This document shows, one piece after another, positions 7,844-16,570 of a stretch of 64,000 nt of DNA. The translations under genes were made by a program, and so were the position numbers. The stretch spans positions 1,364,001 to 1,428,000 of the forward strand of contig NC_017098.1 of the NCBI RefSeq assembly GCF_000242595.2. Direction: 5' to 3'. Origin of the DNA: Spirochaeta africana DSM 8902 (GTDB lineage: Bacteria > Spirochaetota > Spirochaetia > DSM-27196 > DSM-8902). The notes under the pieces were generated by a model, which ran no database searches, had not been told where the DNA came from, and saw only the letters and a list, made by a program, of their open reading frames with translations. Positions within the stretch are counted from its first letter, which is position 1. Every line of letters begins with the position of its first letter.

Positions 7844-10186
7844 ATGAAGAAAACATCTATCAGTTACGACCCTGGTGGCTGGATTATCCGGGAAACCGGA
7901 TACACCCCTGACGACACTGTCTCGATAGGCAGCAATTTTATGGTCGGCAATGGCTACCTTGGGTATCGAGGTACACCTCTTGAATGGGGGCGGGAGCAGT
8001 ACGCTGCCTGTGTGGTCACCGATACCTATGACATGGCCGACGGGAAGTGGCGAGAGCTTTGTACCGTACCGAATGCGCTGTCCGGGCGGCTCGTGATCGA
8101 TGGTGCCGCTCTGGAGGCCGCCGGAGCAGACACCGTGTTCGGTCTGGATCTCGCCGAGGGGCGGTTTTTCCGTACCCAGGAGACCGCAGCGCTGACGGTG
8201 GCGGAGGAACTTGTTGCTGATCAGGTGGATCTGCATCTTGTCGCGCGTCGCGTGGTGCTTACTGCAGTACGCCCGGCGAGTATCACCCTGCAGGCAGGTA
8301 TCGACAGTGATATCTGGAGCCTGAACGGGAATCATTTCTCGCGGCAGCAGTGGGCCGTTGAAGCCCTGCCGCAGGCTGATCATGCATCAGGATTGCTGCG
8401 CTGTGATCTGCAAACCGGCGAGTCCCGGATCGATATCTCGGTAGGTCATGCAGCCCGAATACTGCTGAATGGCCAACCCGTCACCAATGAATCCGTCGAT
8501 ATCACCAATGAGAGCTGGCATGGGATCGGGCAGGATTTCTCGTTGGCTGCCGGAGATCGTCTTGAGCTCGAGCTGTATATGGCGGTGTACTCCAGTGAAG
8601 ATGGTATCGATCCGGTAGCGGGGGTGCGCACCAGCATTCAGCGAGCGGTCTCGAGCGGCTGGTCACAGCTCATGCATGAATCGCGAGAGCGCTGGCAGCA
8701 GTTCTGGGAGGCCACCGACATCCGGATCGAGGGCGATCACGAGGCACAGGTCACCACCCGGTTCAACATCTACCATAATGTGATTGCGGCTCCGCGACAC
8801 AGTGACCGGCTGCCGATTGGTGCCCGGGGACTGAGCTGTCAGGCATATCAGGGGGCTGCTTTCTGGGATCAAGAAATATTCAATATGCCGATGTTTCTCT
8901 ATACCGACCCCGGGGTCGCCCGCAACATACTCGCCTATCGGTACCATACCTTGCCGGGAGCACGTCGCAAGGCACAGCGGCTCGGATACCGCGGGGCATT
9001 TTATGCCTGGATCAGCGGAAAGACCGGTGATGAGCTGTGTCCGGACTATTTTTTTGTAGATGTGCTTACCGGGCGGCGCATCCGTAATCACTTTAACGAC
9101 TGGCAGATCCATATCAGCCCGGATATAGCCTATGCGATATGGGAATATCTTGAGGCGACCGGCGACTGGGAGTTTGTCGAGCAGATGGGTGCCGAGGTAC
9201 TGTTCGAGATTGCCCGGTTTTGCTTCAGTCATCTGTACTTCAAAAAAGATAAAGACCGGTACGAAACAATCCGTCTTCTGGGCCCGGATGAATACCACGA
9301 GAATGTGGATAATAATGCCTTCACCAATTACCAGATCCAGTTTGCCTGCCGGGCGGCGGTAGCAGTGTATGAGCGACTCCAGCGAGATAACCCGGATCGA
9401 TTGCAGGAGATTGTTCGCCAGATCGGTCTCGAACCGGCAGAAACTGATGACTGGCGTGACGTAGTGGACCGGATCTATCTGCCGCAGCCAACCCTGGCAG
9501 GCCAGTTGATAGAGCAGTTTGACGGCTATTTTCAGCTGGAGGATGTATTCCCGCAGGAGGTTGCTGCCAGGCTGAAAGACCCGGGAGAGTACTGGGGCTG
9601 GCCGAACGGCGTGGCGGTTGCAACCCAGGTTTTGAAACAGGCCGATGTTATCCAGCTGTTTGTACAGCACGATGCCTTTCCGATTGAGGTGCAGAAGGCG
9701 AATTACGAGTACTACGCACCCCGTACCCAGCATGGCTCGTCGCTGAGCCCGTCCTCCTATGCGATAATTGCTGCACGCGTACATAATCGCCAGCAGGCAT
9801 ATGATTTTTTTATGAAATCCAATACAGTGGATCTGTATAACACCAACAAGGCGGTCAGTGGCGGCACCTTTATTGGTGGGATCCATACCGCCGCCTGCGG
9901 TGCAAGCTGGAAGGTACTGTTTAACGGTTTTGTCGGATTCGAGATCGAGAATTCCTGCATGCGCTTCCGGCCCCGACTGCCGGATCAGTGGAAATCCATA
10001 ACGGTACCGTTTGTATTTCGCGGTCAGCCGTACCGGGTTACCGTAACAGCCGGGGATGTGCTGCTTGAGTTTGGTGGTGATCCGCAACATATTACGGATC
10101 TGCCGAAGGTTCTCATCGGCGATACAGAATATACTATGCAGGAATCATTACGTGTTCCCTTTGCATCAGGAGGAAAAGATGATTAA
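7844..10186 (+). CDS. Glycoside hydrolase family 65 disaccharide phosphorylase
   Basis: The 780-residue length is normal for GH65 phosphorylases (maltose, trehalose, kojibiose or nigerose phosphorylases). The general-acid motif GPDEYHENVDNNAFTN is present near residue 480, FWDQEIFNMPMFLY near 343 shapes the sugar site, and KQADVIQLF near 600 is the conserved phosphate-site region. The enzyme would cleave an alpha-glucoside with phosphate to beta-glucose-1-phosphate plus glucose. The exact disaccharide cannot be read from sequence; the trehalose gene just upstream makes trehalose plausible. The downstream pgmB, overlapping by 8 nt, converts the product to glucose-6-P. Transcription probably starts at the palindromic promoter at 7777-7843. 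Confidence 0.92.
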   Translation: MKKTSISYDPGGWIIRETGYTPDDTVSIGSNFMVGNGYLGYRGTPLEWGREQYAACVVTDTYDMADGKWRELCTVPNALSGRLVIDGAALEAAGADTVFGLDLAEGRFFRTQETAALTVAEELVADQVDLHLVARRVVLTAVRPASITLQAGIDSDIWSLNGNHFSRQQWAVEALPQADHASGLLRCDLQTGESRIDISVGHAARILLNGQPVTNESVDITNESWHGIGQDFSLAAGDRLELELYMAVYSSEDGIDPVAGVRTSIQRAVSSGWSQLMHESRERWQQFWEATDIRIEGDHEAQVTTRFNIYHNVIAAPRHSDRLPIGARGLSCQAYQGAAFWDQEIFNMPMFLYTDPGVARNILAYRYHTLPGARRKAQRLGYRGAFYAWISGKTGDELCPDYFFVDVLTGRRIRNHFNDWQIHISPDIAYAIWEYLEATGDWEFVEQMGAEVLFEIARFCFSHLYFKKDKDRYETIRLLGPDEYHENVDNNAFTNYQIQFACRAAVAVYERLQRDNPDRLQEIVRQIGLEPAETDDWRDVVDRIYLPQPTLAGQLIEQFDGYFQLEDVFPQEVAARLKDPGEYWGWPNGVAVATQVLKQADVIQLFVQHDAFPIEVQKANYEYYAPRTQHGSSLSPSSYAIIAARVHNRQQAYDFFMKSNTVDLYNTNKAVSGGTFIGGIHTAACGASWKVLFNGFVGFEIENSCMRFRPRLPDQWKSITVPFVFRGQPYRVTVTAGDVLLEFGGDPQHITDLPKVLIGDTEYTMQESLRVPFASGGKDD

Positions 10187-10814
10187 AGGCTGGATTTTTG
10201 ATCTTGACGGGGTAATTACCGACACTGCCGAGTTTCACTTCAAGGCATGGAAGCAGCTTGCCGACGAAGAGGGGCTTTCGTTTACCCGTGAGGATAACGA
10301 ACAGCTGCGCGGGGTGTCGCGTGCTGACTCTTTGCGCCTGCTGCTGAAAGGAAAAACCGTTACCGATCAGCATTTCGAAGAAATGATGACACGAAAGAAC
10401 GGCTATTATCAGGAACTGGTAGAGAAGATGGGACCCGAGGATGCACTGCCGGGCGCCCGTGAGCTGGTAAAGGAGCTGCGATCACGCGGCATCAAGACCG
10501 CAATCGGGTCCTCCAGCAGGAACGCCGGCAGGGTAATCGAGTTGTTGCAGATGGAGGATATCTTTGACACCATTGCAGATGGACACTCGGTCGCCAACGC
10601 CAAACCGGCGCCGGATCTTTTTCTGCATGCAGCCAGCCAGCTGGGGCTGTCGCCGGATGAATGTGTGGTTGTCGAGGATGCCGAGGCAGGGGTAGAAGCA
10701 GCGCTGGCCGGCGGCATGTGTGCAGTCGGCATTGGACCAGCTGAACGAGTCGGTAAGGCGCATTATGTGTACGCCGAAACGGCAGATATCGATTTGAAAG
10801 AAGTGATGGGCTGA
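10179..10814 (+). CDS. pgmB: Beta-phosphoglucomutase
   Basis: A 211-residue HAD-superfamily enzyme interconverting beta-glucose-1-P and glucose-6-P. The nucleophile and acid/base pair are in FDLDGVITDTAEFHF at residues 6-20, with the substrate loop GVSRADSLR near 44. Further motifs are GSSSRNAG near 109 and VVEDAEAGVEAA near 165. The start at 10179 has AGGAGG at the right spacing and overlaps the end of the GH65 gene, indicating coupled translation. The family is about 210-225 residues. Co-occurrence with GH65 is standard for phosphorolytic disaccharide use. Confidence 0.94.
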   Translation: MIKGWIFDLDGVITDTAEFHFKAWKQLADEEGLSFTREDNEQLRGVSRADSLRLLLKGKTVTDQHFEEMMTRKNGYYQELVEKMGPEDALPGARELVKELRSRGIKTAIGSSSRNAGRVIELLQMEDIFDTIADGHSVANAKPAPDLFLHAASQLGLSPDECVVVEDAEAGVEAALAGGMCAVGIGPAERVGKAHYVYAETADIDLKEVMG

Positions 10815-10820
10815 CCATCG

Positions 10821-11780
10821 GTGCAGTACTATCTTGCCCCGATGGCAACACTGACGCATCGTGCCCTGCGGGAACTGATACTGGAGTTTGGCGGCTGTGA
10901 TTATTTCTTCAGCGAGATGATCAGTGCCCGCGGGCTTTTGAACGGTGGTCACCTTGAGCAGTACTATGTCGACGCCGGCCCGCACCCGGATCGGGTAATC
11001 TATCAGTTGATGGGATCGGATGCCGACTCCATCGCCGCGGCTGCAGCGATGCTCGATGAGCGCGACTGCGCCGGCATAGATATCAATATGGGGTGCGCTG
11101 CGCCGGCTATTACCAGGCAGGGGGGTGGGGTGAGCTGGATGAGCGACTATGATTCTGCCATCCGCATGGTTGATCAGGTTCGTCGCCAGGTCACCCGTCA
11201 CCCGCTCAGTGTCAAGCTCAGGCTGGGTTTCGATGAAGATCCCGAGCGGGTGATGCATTTCTGCCGTGGTCTGGAGCAGGCCGGGGTTGAAATGATTACC
11301 ATGCATCCCCGTACCGCCAAACAGAAATTCAAGCGCACAGCGCGGTGGAGTTTCGTCGAGCTGGCGGCTGAACACCTGCACATTCCGGTTATCGGCAATG
11401 GTGATGTAACCGATGCCAGCCGACTGGTCGCGCGTAGCCGCGGACCATGGAGCGGCGTGATGGTCGGGCGAGGTGCGGTGCAGCAGCCCTGGATATTTGC
11501 CCAGGCACGCGCAGCCGGGCAGCAGATCGAGGTTGACCGGGAGGCAGTGGCACTGCAATTTCTTGAACTGCTGCGCCGTCGGCAGCCTGCCGAGTTCTGG
11601 AAGTCCCGGGCGCACCGGTTTTTTGCATACTACTGTACCAACTTCGCCTGGGGGCATAATCTGAATACCGGGATTCACCGGGAAAGCGATACACATGCAA
11701 TGGGAGCTCTCGTACGGCAGTATTTTCGTCGGTATCCCCAGGAACGTATCCTTTCAGTTGCGCTTGTCCCGAACCCGTGA
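10821..11780 (+). CDS. dus: tRNA-dihydrouridine synthase
   Basis: This 319-residue flavoenzyme reduces uridines in the tRNA D-loop. The N-terminus YLAPMATLTHRALRELI is the usual Dus FMN-barrel start; INMGCAAPAITRQGGG near residue 93 carries the catalytic cysteine (the consensus is GCP; here GCA). VKLRLG near 132, MHPRTAKQKF near 155 and IGNGDV near 191 bind FMN and phosphate. The GTG start at 10821 lies 6 nt after pgmB with no clear Shine-Dalgarno. It is probably in the same transcript by proximity rather than function. Confidence 0.92.
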   Translation: MQYYLAPMATLTHRALRELILEFGGCDYFFSEMISARGLLNGGHLEQYYVDAGPHPDRVIYQLMGSDADSIAAAAAMLDERDCAGIDINMGCAAPAITRQGGGVSWMSDYDSAIRMVDQVRRQVTRHPLSVKLRLGFDEDPERVMHFCRGLEQAGVEMITMHPRTAKQKFKRTARWSFVELAAEHLHIPVIGNGDVTDASRLVARSRGPWSGVMVGRGAVQQPWIFAQARAAGQQIEVDREAVALQFLELLRRRQPAEFWKSRAHRFFAYYCTNFAWGHNLNTGIHRESDTHAMGALVRQYFRRYPQERILSVALVPNP

Positions 11781-11792
11781 TAGGTATTAGGT

Positions 11793-12134
11793 ATGGAGAT
11801 TGCAACAACATTTCCGATACCTGATGCAGCGGTTATCGCGATCGATGGAGAGATGGATCTGTATAATGCCAATCAGTTGCGTGAGGCATTTCAGCAGGCG
11901 TTGACCGACAGTCGTCGCGGGATAGTGCTGGAGCTGTCGCGACTGCGGTATCTCGACAGCTCCGGGGTTGGCGTATTGATTCACATGATCCAGAGCCTGA
12001 AGTCCCGTAAAGGACGATTGGCAGTGGTCGGCCTCCACGGCAGTCCGGAAAAGGTGCTGACCATGACTAACATCATTGCCCTGCTCAAACGCTTTTCTAC
12101 CTGTGAGGAGGCGGTAGCCTATATCACCGAATAG
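11793..12134 (+). CDS. STAS-domain anti-sigma factor antagonist
   Basis: The protein has 113 residues covering a single STAS domain. The segment LELSRLRYLDSSGVGVLI near residue 45 contains the conserved DSSG, whose first serine is normally phosphorylated by a partner kinase in SpoIIAA/RsbV proteins. It would act by binding an anti-sigma factor or kinase in the cytoplasm. No partner kinase or PP2C phosphatase lies next to it here. It starts 12 nt after dus. The region before the ATG has no good Shine-Dalgarno; a weak promoter-like TTGCGC-17-TAGGTA lies 6 nt upstream. It converges on glnA with 9 nt between stops. Confidence 0.9.
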   Translation: MEIATTFPIPDAAVIAIDGEMDLYNANQLREAFQQALTDSRRGIVLELSRLRYLDSSGVGVLIHMIQSLKSRKGRLAVVGLHGSPEKVLTMTNIIALLKRFSTCEEAVAYITE

Positions 12135-12143
12135 TGCATGGGA

Positions 12144-13502
12144 CTACACGTTAAAGTATAGTTCATATTCCTCAGGGGTTGGTGCATGGTACACATGGGT
12201 TGCCTCTGACAGTTTCATAGAGCTCCACATCTCTATCAGCTCCTGCGGAAACGCTGGTCGCAGATAGTCGTTGTCCCGCAGCAGACCCTGCATCACTGAA
12301 TGCAGATCCAGCGGAAAGCGGCGATCCTCTGCCAGGGAGGCATCTGCATAGCCGGCTGCGACAGGGTCGAGTTTGCGCTGTATCCCGTCTATGCCGGCCA
12401 GCAGCATAGCCGCCAGCATGTAGTGGGGATTCGCGGTAGCATCGCCGGTTCTGTACTCGATACGCTCCGAACCGCGGCTGAGGTACCCCGGTATGCGGAC
12501 AGCCGCTTCGCGAGATGCCTTGGCAAAGGTAGCACATACCGGCGCTTCATAGCCGGGAACCAGCCGCTTGAAGGAATTGGTACTGGGATTGGTAAATCCA
12601 AGCAGCGACCCGCTCAGGCTGTGCTCAAGCAGACCGGCGGTATAGCACAGCGCCTCGGTTGACAGGCCGAACATCCCGTCGCCGGAGAAAGTCGGTTCTC
12701 CGTTGCGGGAGAGGTACTGATGCACATGCATACCGTTCCCCGGGGTCTTGTTGATCGGTTTGGGCATAAAGGTGACAAATACCTGGTTCTCGGCGGCAAT
12801 ATTCCGGATAATCCACTTGGCAATGGCAACCTTGTCGGCAGCCTCGGCTATAGACAGAAAATCAAACTCGATCTCGAGCTGCGCTGCGCCGACCTCATGG
12901 TGATGATACTTGACCGGAATCCCGACTGCAGTCAGCGCCCGCACCATCTGGTTGCGCAAATCGAAATAGCGATCATCCGGATAGTGACGATGATAGCCAC
13001 GATGAATATTAAAGCGCGGCAGGTCGTAGAAGTCCGGCCCGATTCCCTCTGCACTCTGCAGGCGGAAATAGGAATGGGCATAGTCGGTAGCGTAGGCTAC
13101 ATCCTCCAGTACATGGAACTCGAGCTCCATCAGAACCTGTGCGTCGTCGGCTATCTTTTCGCGACGCAGATACGCCAGGGCATTCTTGATTACGTTCCGC
13201 GGGTAGTACTCGAAGATATCCCCATCCATGGTGCGCACATCGCACAGAGTATGCAGGATCAGCCCGTCCGGACGCTCCTCGGTAAAGGCGGTGCTCATGT
13301 CGGGGATTGCCACCATGTCGGATTTGGAAACATCAGCGAACCCGTAGTTCGATGCATCGAACCCGATGCCCTCCTTGAGTACCGCGGGACTGATGTGGCT
13401 TTTCGGGATGGTTACGCTCCGAATTGCGCCATAGATGTCCAGCATCATCAGATCCAGATAATCGATATCCTCAATGTTGCCGTTGTATGCACCAAGTTTC
13501 AT
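12144..13502 (-). CDS. glnA: Glutamine synthetase type I
   Basis: 452 residues, the usual length for the GSI-alpha/beta group. It makes glutamine from glutamate, ammonia and ATP. Visible motifs are FMPKPINKTPGNGMHVHQYL near residue 235 (glutamate and metal site), RIPGYLSRGSERIEYRT near 325, and ANPHYMLAAML near 345. The C-terminus EEYELYFNV resembles the normal YEFYxYF end. The adenylylation motif of enteric enzymes is not seen. The start at 13502 has GGTAGGAG upstream. A perfect TTGACA sits at 13557-13562 on the minus strand, but the best -10 partner (TACTAC) gives a short 15-nt spacer. Confidence 0.95.
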   Translation of the reverse strand: MKLGAYNGNIEDIDYLDLMMLDIYGAIRSVTIPKSHISPAVLKEGIGFDASNYGFADVSKSDMVAIPDMSTAFTEERPDGLILHTLCDVRTMDGDIFEYYPRNVIKNALAYLRREKIADDAQVLMELEFHVLEDVAYATDYAHSYFRLQSAEGIGPDFYDLPRFNIHRGYHRHYPDDRYFDLRNQMVRALTAVGIPVKYHHHEVGAAQLEIEFDFLSIAEAADKVAIAKWIIRNIAAENQVFVTFMPKPINKTPGNGMHVHQYLSRNGEPTFSGDGMFGLSTEALCYTAGLLEHSLSGSLLGFTNPSTNSFKRLVPGYEAPVCATFAKASREAAVRIPGYLSRGSERIEYRTGDATANPHYMLAAMLLAGIDGIQRKLDPVAAGYADASLAEDRRFPLDLHSVMQGLLRDNDYLRPAFPQELIEMWSSMKLSEATHVYHAPTPEEYELYFNV

Positions 13503-13616
13503 AGTTACTCCTACCAGAATGTAATAATGGGCAGGGTAGTATGGTCCGGGTGAGGGTGTCAACGAAATAAACTGCCGTATGTGGAGCCTGCTTGCACGGT
13601 ACGGGGCGCGTAAATG

Positions 13617-13650
13617 AAAAGCGCAGCCGAGAACCAGGCTGCGCTTTTTT
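13617..13650. terminator. Bidirectional rho-independent terminator
   Basis: A 12-bp perfect stem, AAAAGCGCAGCC / GGCTGCGCTTTT, with an 8-nt loop. It is followed by T-runs on the plus strand and by a TTTTC tail on the minus strand. It ends the DUF4168-like gene that finishes at 13682 on the minus strand and insulates glnA. Confidence 0.85.
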
Positions 13651-13681
13651 GCTGTTTTTTTGTCAGATGGTCATTGAACGT

Positions 13682-14302
13682 TTATCTGTACTGCTGGATT
13701 TCTTCCCAGAGCTGAGGATCCTGCTGGGCTACCACTACCATATCGTTAAAGGTGGCGACATCCAGACCCTCGTTTTGAACAATTTCTATCATGTCATCCT
13801 GCGCGGCCATTTCGACCTCCATCAGTTCTTCGTAGGTTGCATAAAATTGTTCCTGATCTTCCGGGCTCAGGTTGTCAGGTGCAGTCACCTGCCCGGGTTG
13901 TGCAGCTGGCGCTGTCTGCTGGAACACCTCCGGCTCAATTCCGCTTTCCGCGATTATTGCATTGGCCTCTTCCTGGATGCCAGCCTGAATTTCCTCAATC
14001 CGATCCAGCGCGGCAGCAAACGATTCTATGTCTGCTTCGGTAAATCGATCTCCCGGCTGCTCCATACCAGGTTGCTCCATGCCAGGTTGATCCATGCCAG
14101 GTTGATCCATGCCAGGTTGATCCATGCCAGGTTGATCCATGCCAGGTTGATCCATGCCAGGTTGATCCATGCCAGGTTGATCCATGCCAGGTTCCGCGTT
14201 GTCGGGGAAGTTCTGGGCGAATACCGGTACAGCAGTCAGTAATCCAAGTATGGCTGTCAGTGCTGCAGCCTTGAGTATCGGGTGGTTTAATCGTGTCTGC
14301 AT
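13682..14302 (-). CDS. DUF4168-like secreted protein with PGM[D/E]Q pentapeptide repeats
   Basis: 206 residues. Residues 1-29 form a signal peptide ending at VFAQ. Residues 37-82 are nine tandem PGMDQ/PGMEQ units. The rest matches the DUF4168 pattern: FTEADIESFAAALDRIEEIQ near 87 and a C-terminal FNDMVVVAQQDPQLWEEIQ. The function of DUF4168 is unknown; such proteins are usually exported and small. The minus-strand Shine-Dalgarno AGGAGAGG precedes the ATG, and a perfect inverted repeat lies 22-40 nt upstream of the start. The repeat tract is a 15-bp DNA repeat in phase with the frame, so its length may vary without breaking translation. Confidence 0.8.
   Translation of the reverse strand: MQTRLNHPILKAAALTAILGLLTAVPVFAQNFPDNAEPGMDQPGMDQPGMDQPGMDQPGMDQPGMDQPGMDQPGMEQPGMEQPGDRFTEADIESFAAALDRIEEIQAGIQEEANAIIAESGIEPEVFQQTAPAAQPGQVTAPDNLSPEDQEQFYATYEELMEVEMAAQDDMIEIVQNEGLDVATFNDMVVVAQQDPQLWEEIQQYR
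14055..14190. repeat. 15-bp tandem repeat inside the DUF4168-like gene
   Basis: About nine copies of CCAGGTTGATCCATG (two at the left end carry GCT or ATA variants). The unit is a multiple of three and encodes QPGMD or QPGME on the minus strand. Central units are identical, indicating recent slippage. Confidence 0.9.
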
Positions 14303-14323
14303 AATCCTCTCCTGTTCCTGAGT

Positions 14324-14342
14324 GTACCTGGTGGCCAGGTAC
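14324..14342. promoter_or_regulatory. Perfect inverted repeat in the leader of the DUF4168-like gene
   Basis: GTACCTGG-TGG-CCAGGTAC, 8-bp arms with a 3-nt spacer, 22-40 nt before the minus-strand start codon. It could be an operator or an RNA hairpin in the leader. Confidence 0.5.
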
Positions 14343-14467
14343 CCGTGATTTCAAGATGTAATCTAAAAGCCTGATGACAAGGGGAAATAGAGTCGGTGTT
14401 AAGATTGTGTAAAGGCAGTGCAGTGCCTGGATTATAATTATTATAAAAAAAGTAGTAATTAATAAAT

Positions 14468-14496
14468 TTGCTAAAATGGTTTTTTCTGGTTATACT
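14468..14496 (+). promoter_or_regulatory. Sigma-70-type promoter for the beta-barrel-like gene
   Basis: TTGCTA at 14468-14473, 17-nt spacer, TATACT at 14491-14496, in an AT-rich intergenic region. The start site near 14503 would give a 48-nt leader with the Shine-Dalgarno GAGGTGAT. Confidence 0.7.
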
Positions 14497-14550
14497 AACG
14501 TACGTACTGGCGTAGCTGGCTACATAATTTGCAGATAATCGAGGTGATGT

Positions 14551-15201
14551 ATGAAGAAATTGGTATTTCTTTTGGTCGTTCTTGCGCTGGTTTTCGCGCC
14601 GGCAGTGTTCGCACAGGAAAACGAGAACGCGGTCGATGATGAACCCGTTCAGGTACAGCAAACTGAACGTGAGCCTGTTGAGCAGGTAGTTACCGGTAAC
14701 TATCTTACCTTTCAGGCAGGTATGGTATACAACCTGTTGGACAGCCCTTATACCCGGTTCTCATTGGGCTATGATTTTTCGGTAAATCCCAATTTTGTGG
14801 TCTCTGGCGTTCTTGGCACTATGAACAAGCAGAACAAGGGACAGGATTTTGACGGGGTAACATCTGAGGGGGGCGAATCAAAGTTTGCATTTGCGGGTGT
14901 TCAGTTCAAGTTTATGCTTGGTAACTTCTATCTTTCCAATGGGTATAATTACCAGACACTCACCAGCGGGTACATAACCGAAGGTGATGAGATTGCATAT
15001 CTGAATCGTGCTGAGGTATCAGATGCTCTCGGGGTAAACCTTGGAATCGGCTACTACTCACTGGTAGGGCAGAATCTGCTGCTTACCCCTGAGTTTAGCG
15101 TCAACTATAACCTGCCTACCAGCGAAGATTTTGATTTTAATGTCTCTGACATCGGGATAGGTATCGGGATTGGTTTCGGACTGGATATGCGGTCTAACTG
15201 A
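14551..15201 (+). CDS. Small outer-membrane beta-barrel-like protein
   Basis: 216 residues with a clear signal peptide (MKKLVFLLVVLALVFAPAVFAQ). After an acidic, glutamine-rich linker of about 30 residues, the mature part alternates aromatic/hydrophobic and polar residues as in an 8-strand barrel. The final strand GIGIGIGFGLDMRSN ends close to the C-terminus. No enzymatic motif is seen and I do not recognise the family. It has its own promoter, Shine-Dalgarno and terminator, so it is a single-gene transcript. Codon use is more AT-rich than in its neighbours. Confidence 0.7.
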   Translation: MKKLVFLLVVLALVFAPAVFAQENENAVDDEPVQVQQTEREPVEQVVTGNYLTFQAGMVYNLLDSPYTRFSLGYDFSVNPNFVVSGVLGTMNKQNKGQDFDGVTSEGGESKFAFAGVQFKFMLGNFYLSNGYNYQTLTSGYITEGDEIAYLNRAEVSDALGVNLGIGYYSLVGQNLLLTPEFSVNYNLPTSEDFDFNVSDIGIGIGIGFGLDMRSN

Positions 15202-15217
15202 CAAACCTCATATGGTG

Positions 15218-15251
15218 AAAAAGGCAGCCGTTACGGGCTGCCTTTTTTTTT
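15218..15251. terminator. Rho-independent terminator between convergent genes
   Basis: AAAAAGGCAGCC - GTTACG - GGCTGCC followed by nine T on the plus strand. It terminates the beta-barrel-like gene. It also overlaps the last codons of the minus-strand EAL gene and can serve that strand, where the A-run becomes a T-run. Confidence 0.88.
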
Positions 15252-16487
15252 GCCAGATATGCTCTGTTCTCTCTGATGATAGTCAATACACAGAATTCTC
15301 TTGTTACCATCGCTCGTAGTAAAGTGTAGCGAGGCAGTGGTGCAGGGTTGCCCGCTGGCACAGGAAATATATGTATCCGAAACATCAAAGTGATGTTTCC
15401 TCAGCTGGGCGAAATACGGCTTGAGCTTGTGATTAAATCCCTTTTCTGCGGGCGCAAATACCGGATGTCGTGGTGGATTGGCATGTAACTGGACAGTCGA
15501 ACTGATTTGAGTGCCATCAAGGTCAAGACAGTATGCACACTCAATGCCGGAGACATTCTGCAGCTCTGCGCGCAGGGTCCTTTCATATTCTGTTATACTA
15601 TCGACAGCCAGCTGACGGGCAACCCGCTCGGCAGTACTGCGCATGACGCTGCGGGAAAGTGTTTCTGCCCTGGTTGACCGTCGGTGTCCATCAGCAATCC
15701 TGGTAAAGCACTGGTGCAGCAATTGGATGGTTTCATCACTCTGGCTGCAAGGATTTTCATGTGGATAGGCAAAATAGTACCCCTGGAAAAGATCAATTCC
15801 TAACCGGCTACAGGTCTGGACCTCTGGCAGCGTTTCGACCCCCTCAGCCAGCACAAGTGATCCAATCCGGTGTGCCAGGGTTATGATCGACTGAACTACT
15901 GCTTGTCGATAATGATCCTCCTGGATTCCGGCAATCAGGTTGCGATCAATCTTCAGGATGTCGGGTCGAACAAGCAAAATACGGTCGAGGTTACTGTGAT
16001 CTGCCCCAAAGTCATCCAGAACAATCAGAAACCCTGCATGTCGGTAGGTTTGTACGAAGGCTTTCAACAGGCTCGCGTTGGCAACCTTGCTCTCCACAAG
16101 TTCGATGGCTATCCGGTGTGGGGGGATGCCTGCTGATTGCACCTGCTGGAGGAGGTACCCGGTGGCGTTGCGAGGTTGCTGCAGATGGCTGAGATCAAGA
16201 TTTATAAACAGCAGGGGAATCTCGTCGTTTTCTATATGTGGCTTGGTGTGGTGTAGTGCGGTAGATCGACACAGACGATCAAGTTCAAGACTCAGGCCCT
16301 GTTGATTCGCTGCAGCAAAGAGCTGCAATGGGGGGACTTCGTTGCAATCGGGCTGCAAACCGCGTGAAAGGGCTTCCAGTCCGAAAATTTTCTGCTCTGC
16401 AAGGCTTACAATCGGGTGATATACAGTTTTCAGTTTGGAAATACCGAGCAGTGAATAAATTTGTTCTGTGTTCAAGGAGCTGGGCAT
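15231..16487 (-). CDS. EAL-domain c-di-GMP phosphodiesterase with C-terminal YkuI-like sensor domain
   Basis: 418 residues. Residues 20-250 form an EAL domain: LEALSRG, FINLDLSHL (metal Asn), IAIELVESK, LDDFGADHSN, PDILKIDR (catalytic Lys) and LVLAEGVET (Glu). The active-site set looks complete, so c-di-GMP hydrolysis is likely. Residues 270-418 resemble the PAS/PDC-like C-terminal domain of Bacillus YkuI, with IECAYCLDLDGTQIS and a conserved cysteine pair region. There is no signal peptide, so it is cytoplasmic. The start at 16487 is chosen because a promoter lies 5 nt upstream and no Shine-Dalgarno exists. Confidence 0.9.
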   Translation of the reverse strand: MPSSLNTEQIYSLLGISKLKTVYHPIVSLAEQKIFGLEALSRGLQPDCNEVPPLQLFAAANQQGLSLELDRLCRSTALHHTKPHIENDEIPLLFINLDLSHLQQPRNATGYLLQQVQSAGIPPHRIAIELVESKVANASLLKAFVQTYRHAGFLIVLDDFGADHSNLDRILLVRPDILKIDRNLIAGIQEDHYRQAVVQSIITLAHRIGSLVLAEGVETLPEVQTCSRLGIDLFQGYYFAYPHENPCSQSDETIQLLHQCFTRIADGHRRSTRAETLSRSVMRSTAERVARQLAVDSITEYERTLRAELQNVSGIECAYCLDLDGTQISSTVQLHANPPRHPVFAPAEKGFNHKLKPYFAQLRKHHFDVSDTYISCASGQPCTTASLHFTTSDGNKRILCIDYHQREQSISGKKKGSP

Positions 16488-16492
16488 AGCAA

Positions 16493-16521
16493 ATTGTAGC
16501 GGATATATACCGGTTGAACAA
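16493..16521 (-). promoter_or_regulatory. Promoter of the EAL gene (leaderless geometry)
   Basis: On the minus strand, TTGTTC (16516-16521), 17-nt spacer and TACAAT (16493-16498) end 5 nt before the ATG at 16487. No Shine-Dalgarno is present. Confidence 0.65.
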
Positions 16522-16570
16522 CGATCTTGATCCGGGGGGATTGTGGATACCTCCCGGTATGGATTTCCAG

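Noticed and set aside
11758-11792. A leaderless promoter for the STAS gene (TTGCGC-17-TAGGTA)
   Set aside because: The spacing fits but the -10 box matches the consensus poorly, so it was not counted.
14055-14190. The 15-bp repeats as a CRISPR array
   Set aside because: Units are contiguous without spacers and lie in frame inside a coding gene. No CRISPR array was seen anywhere in the window.
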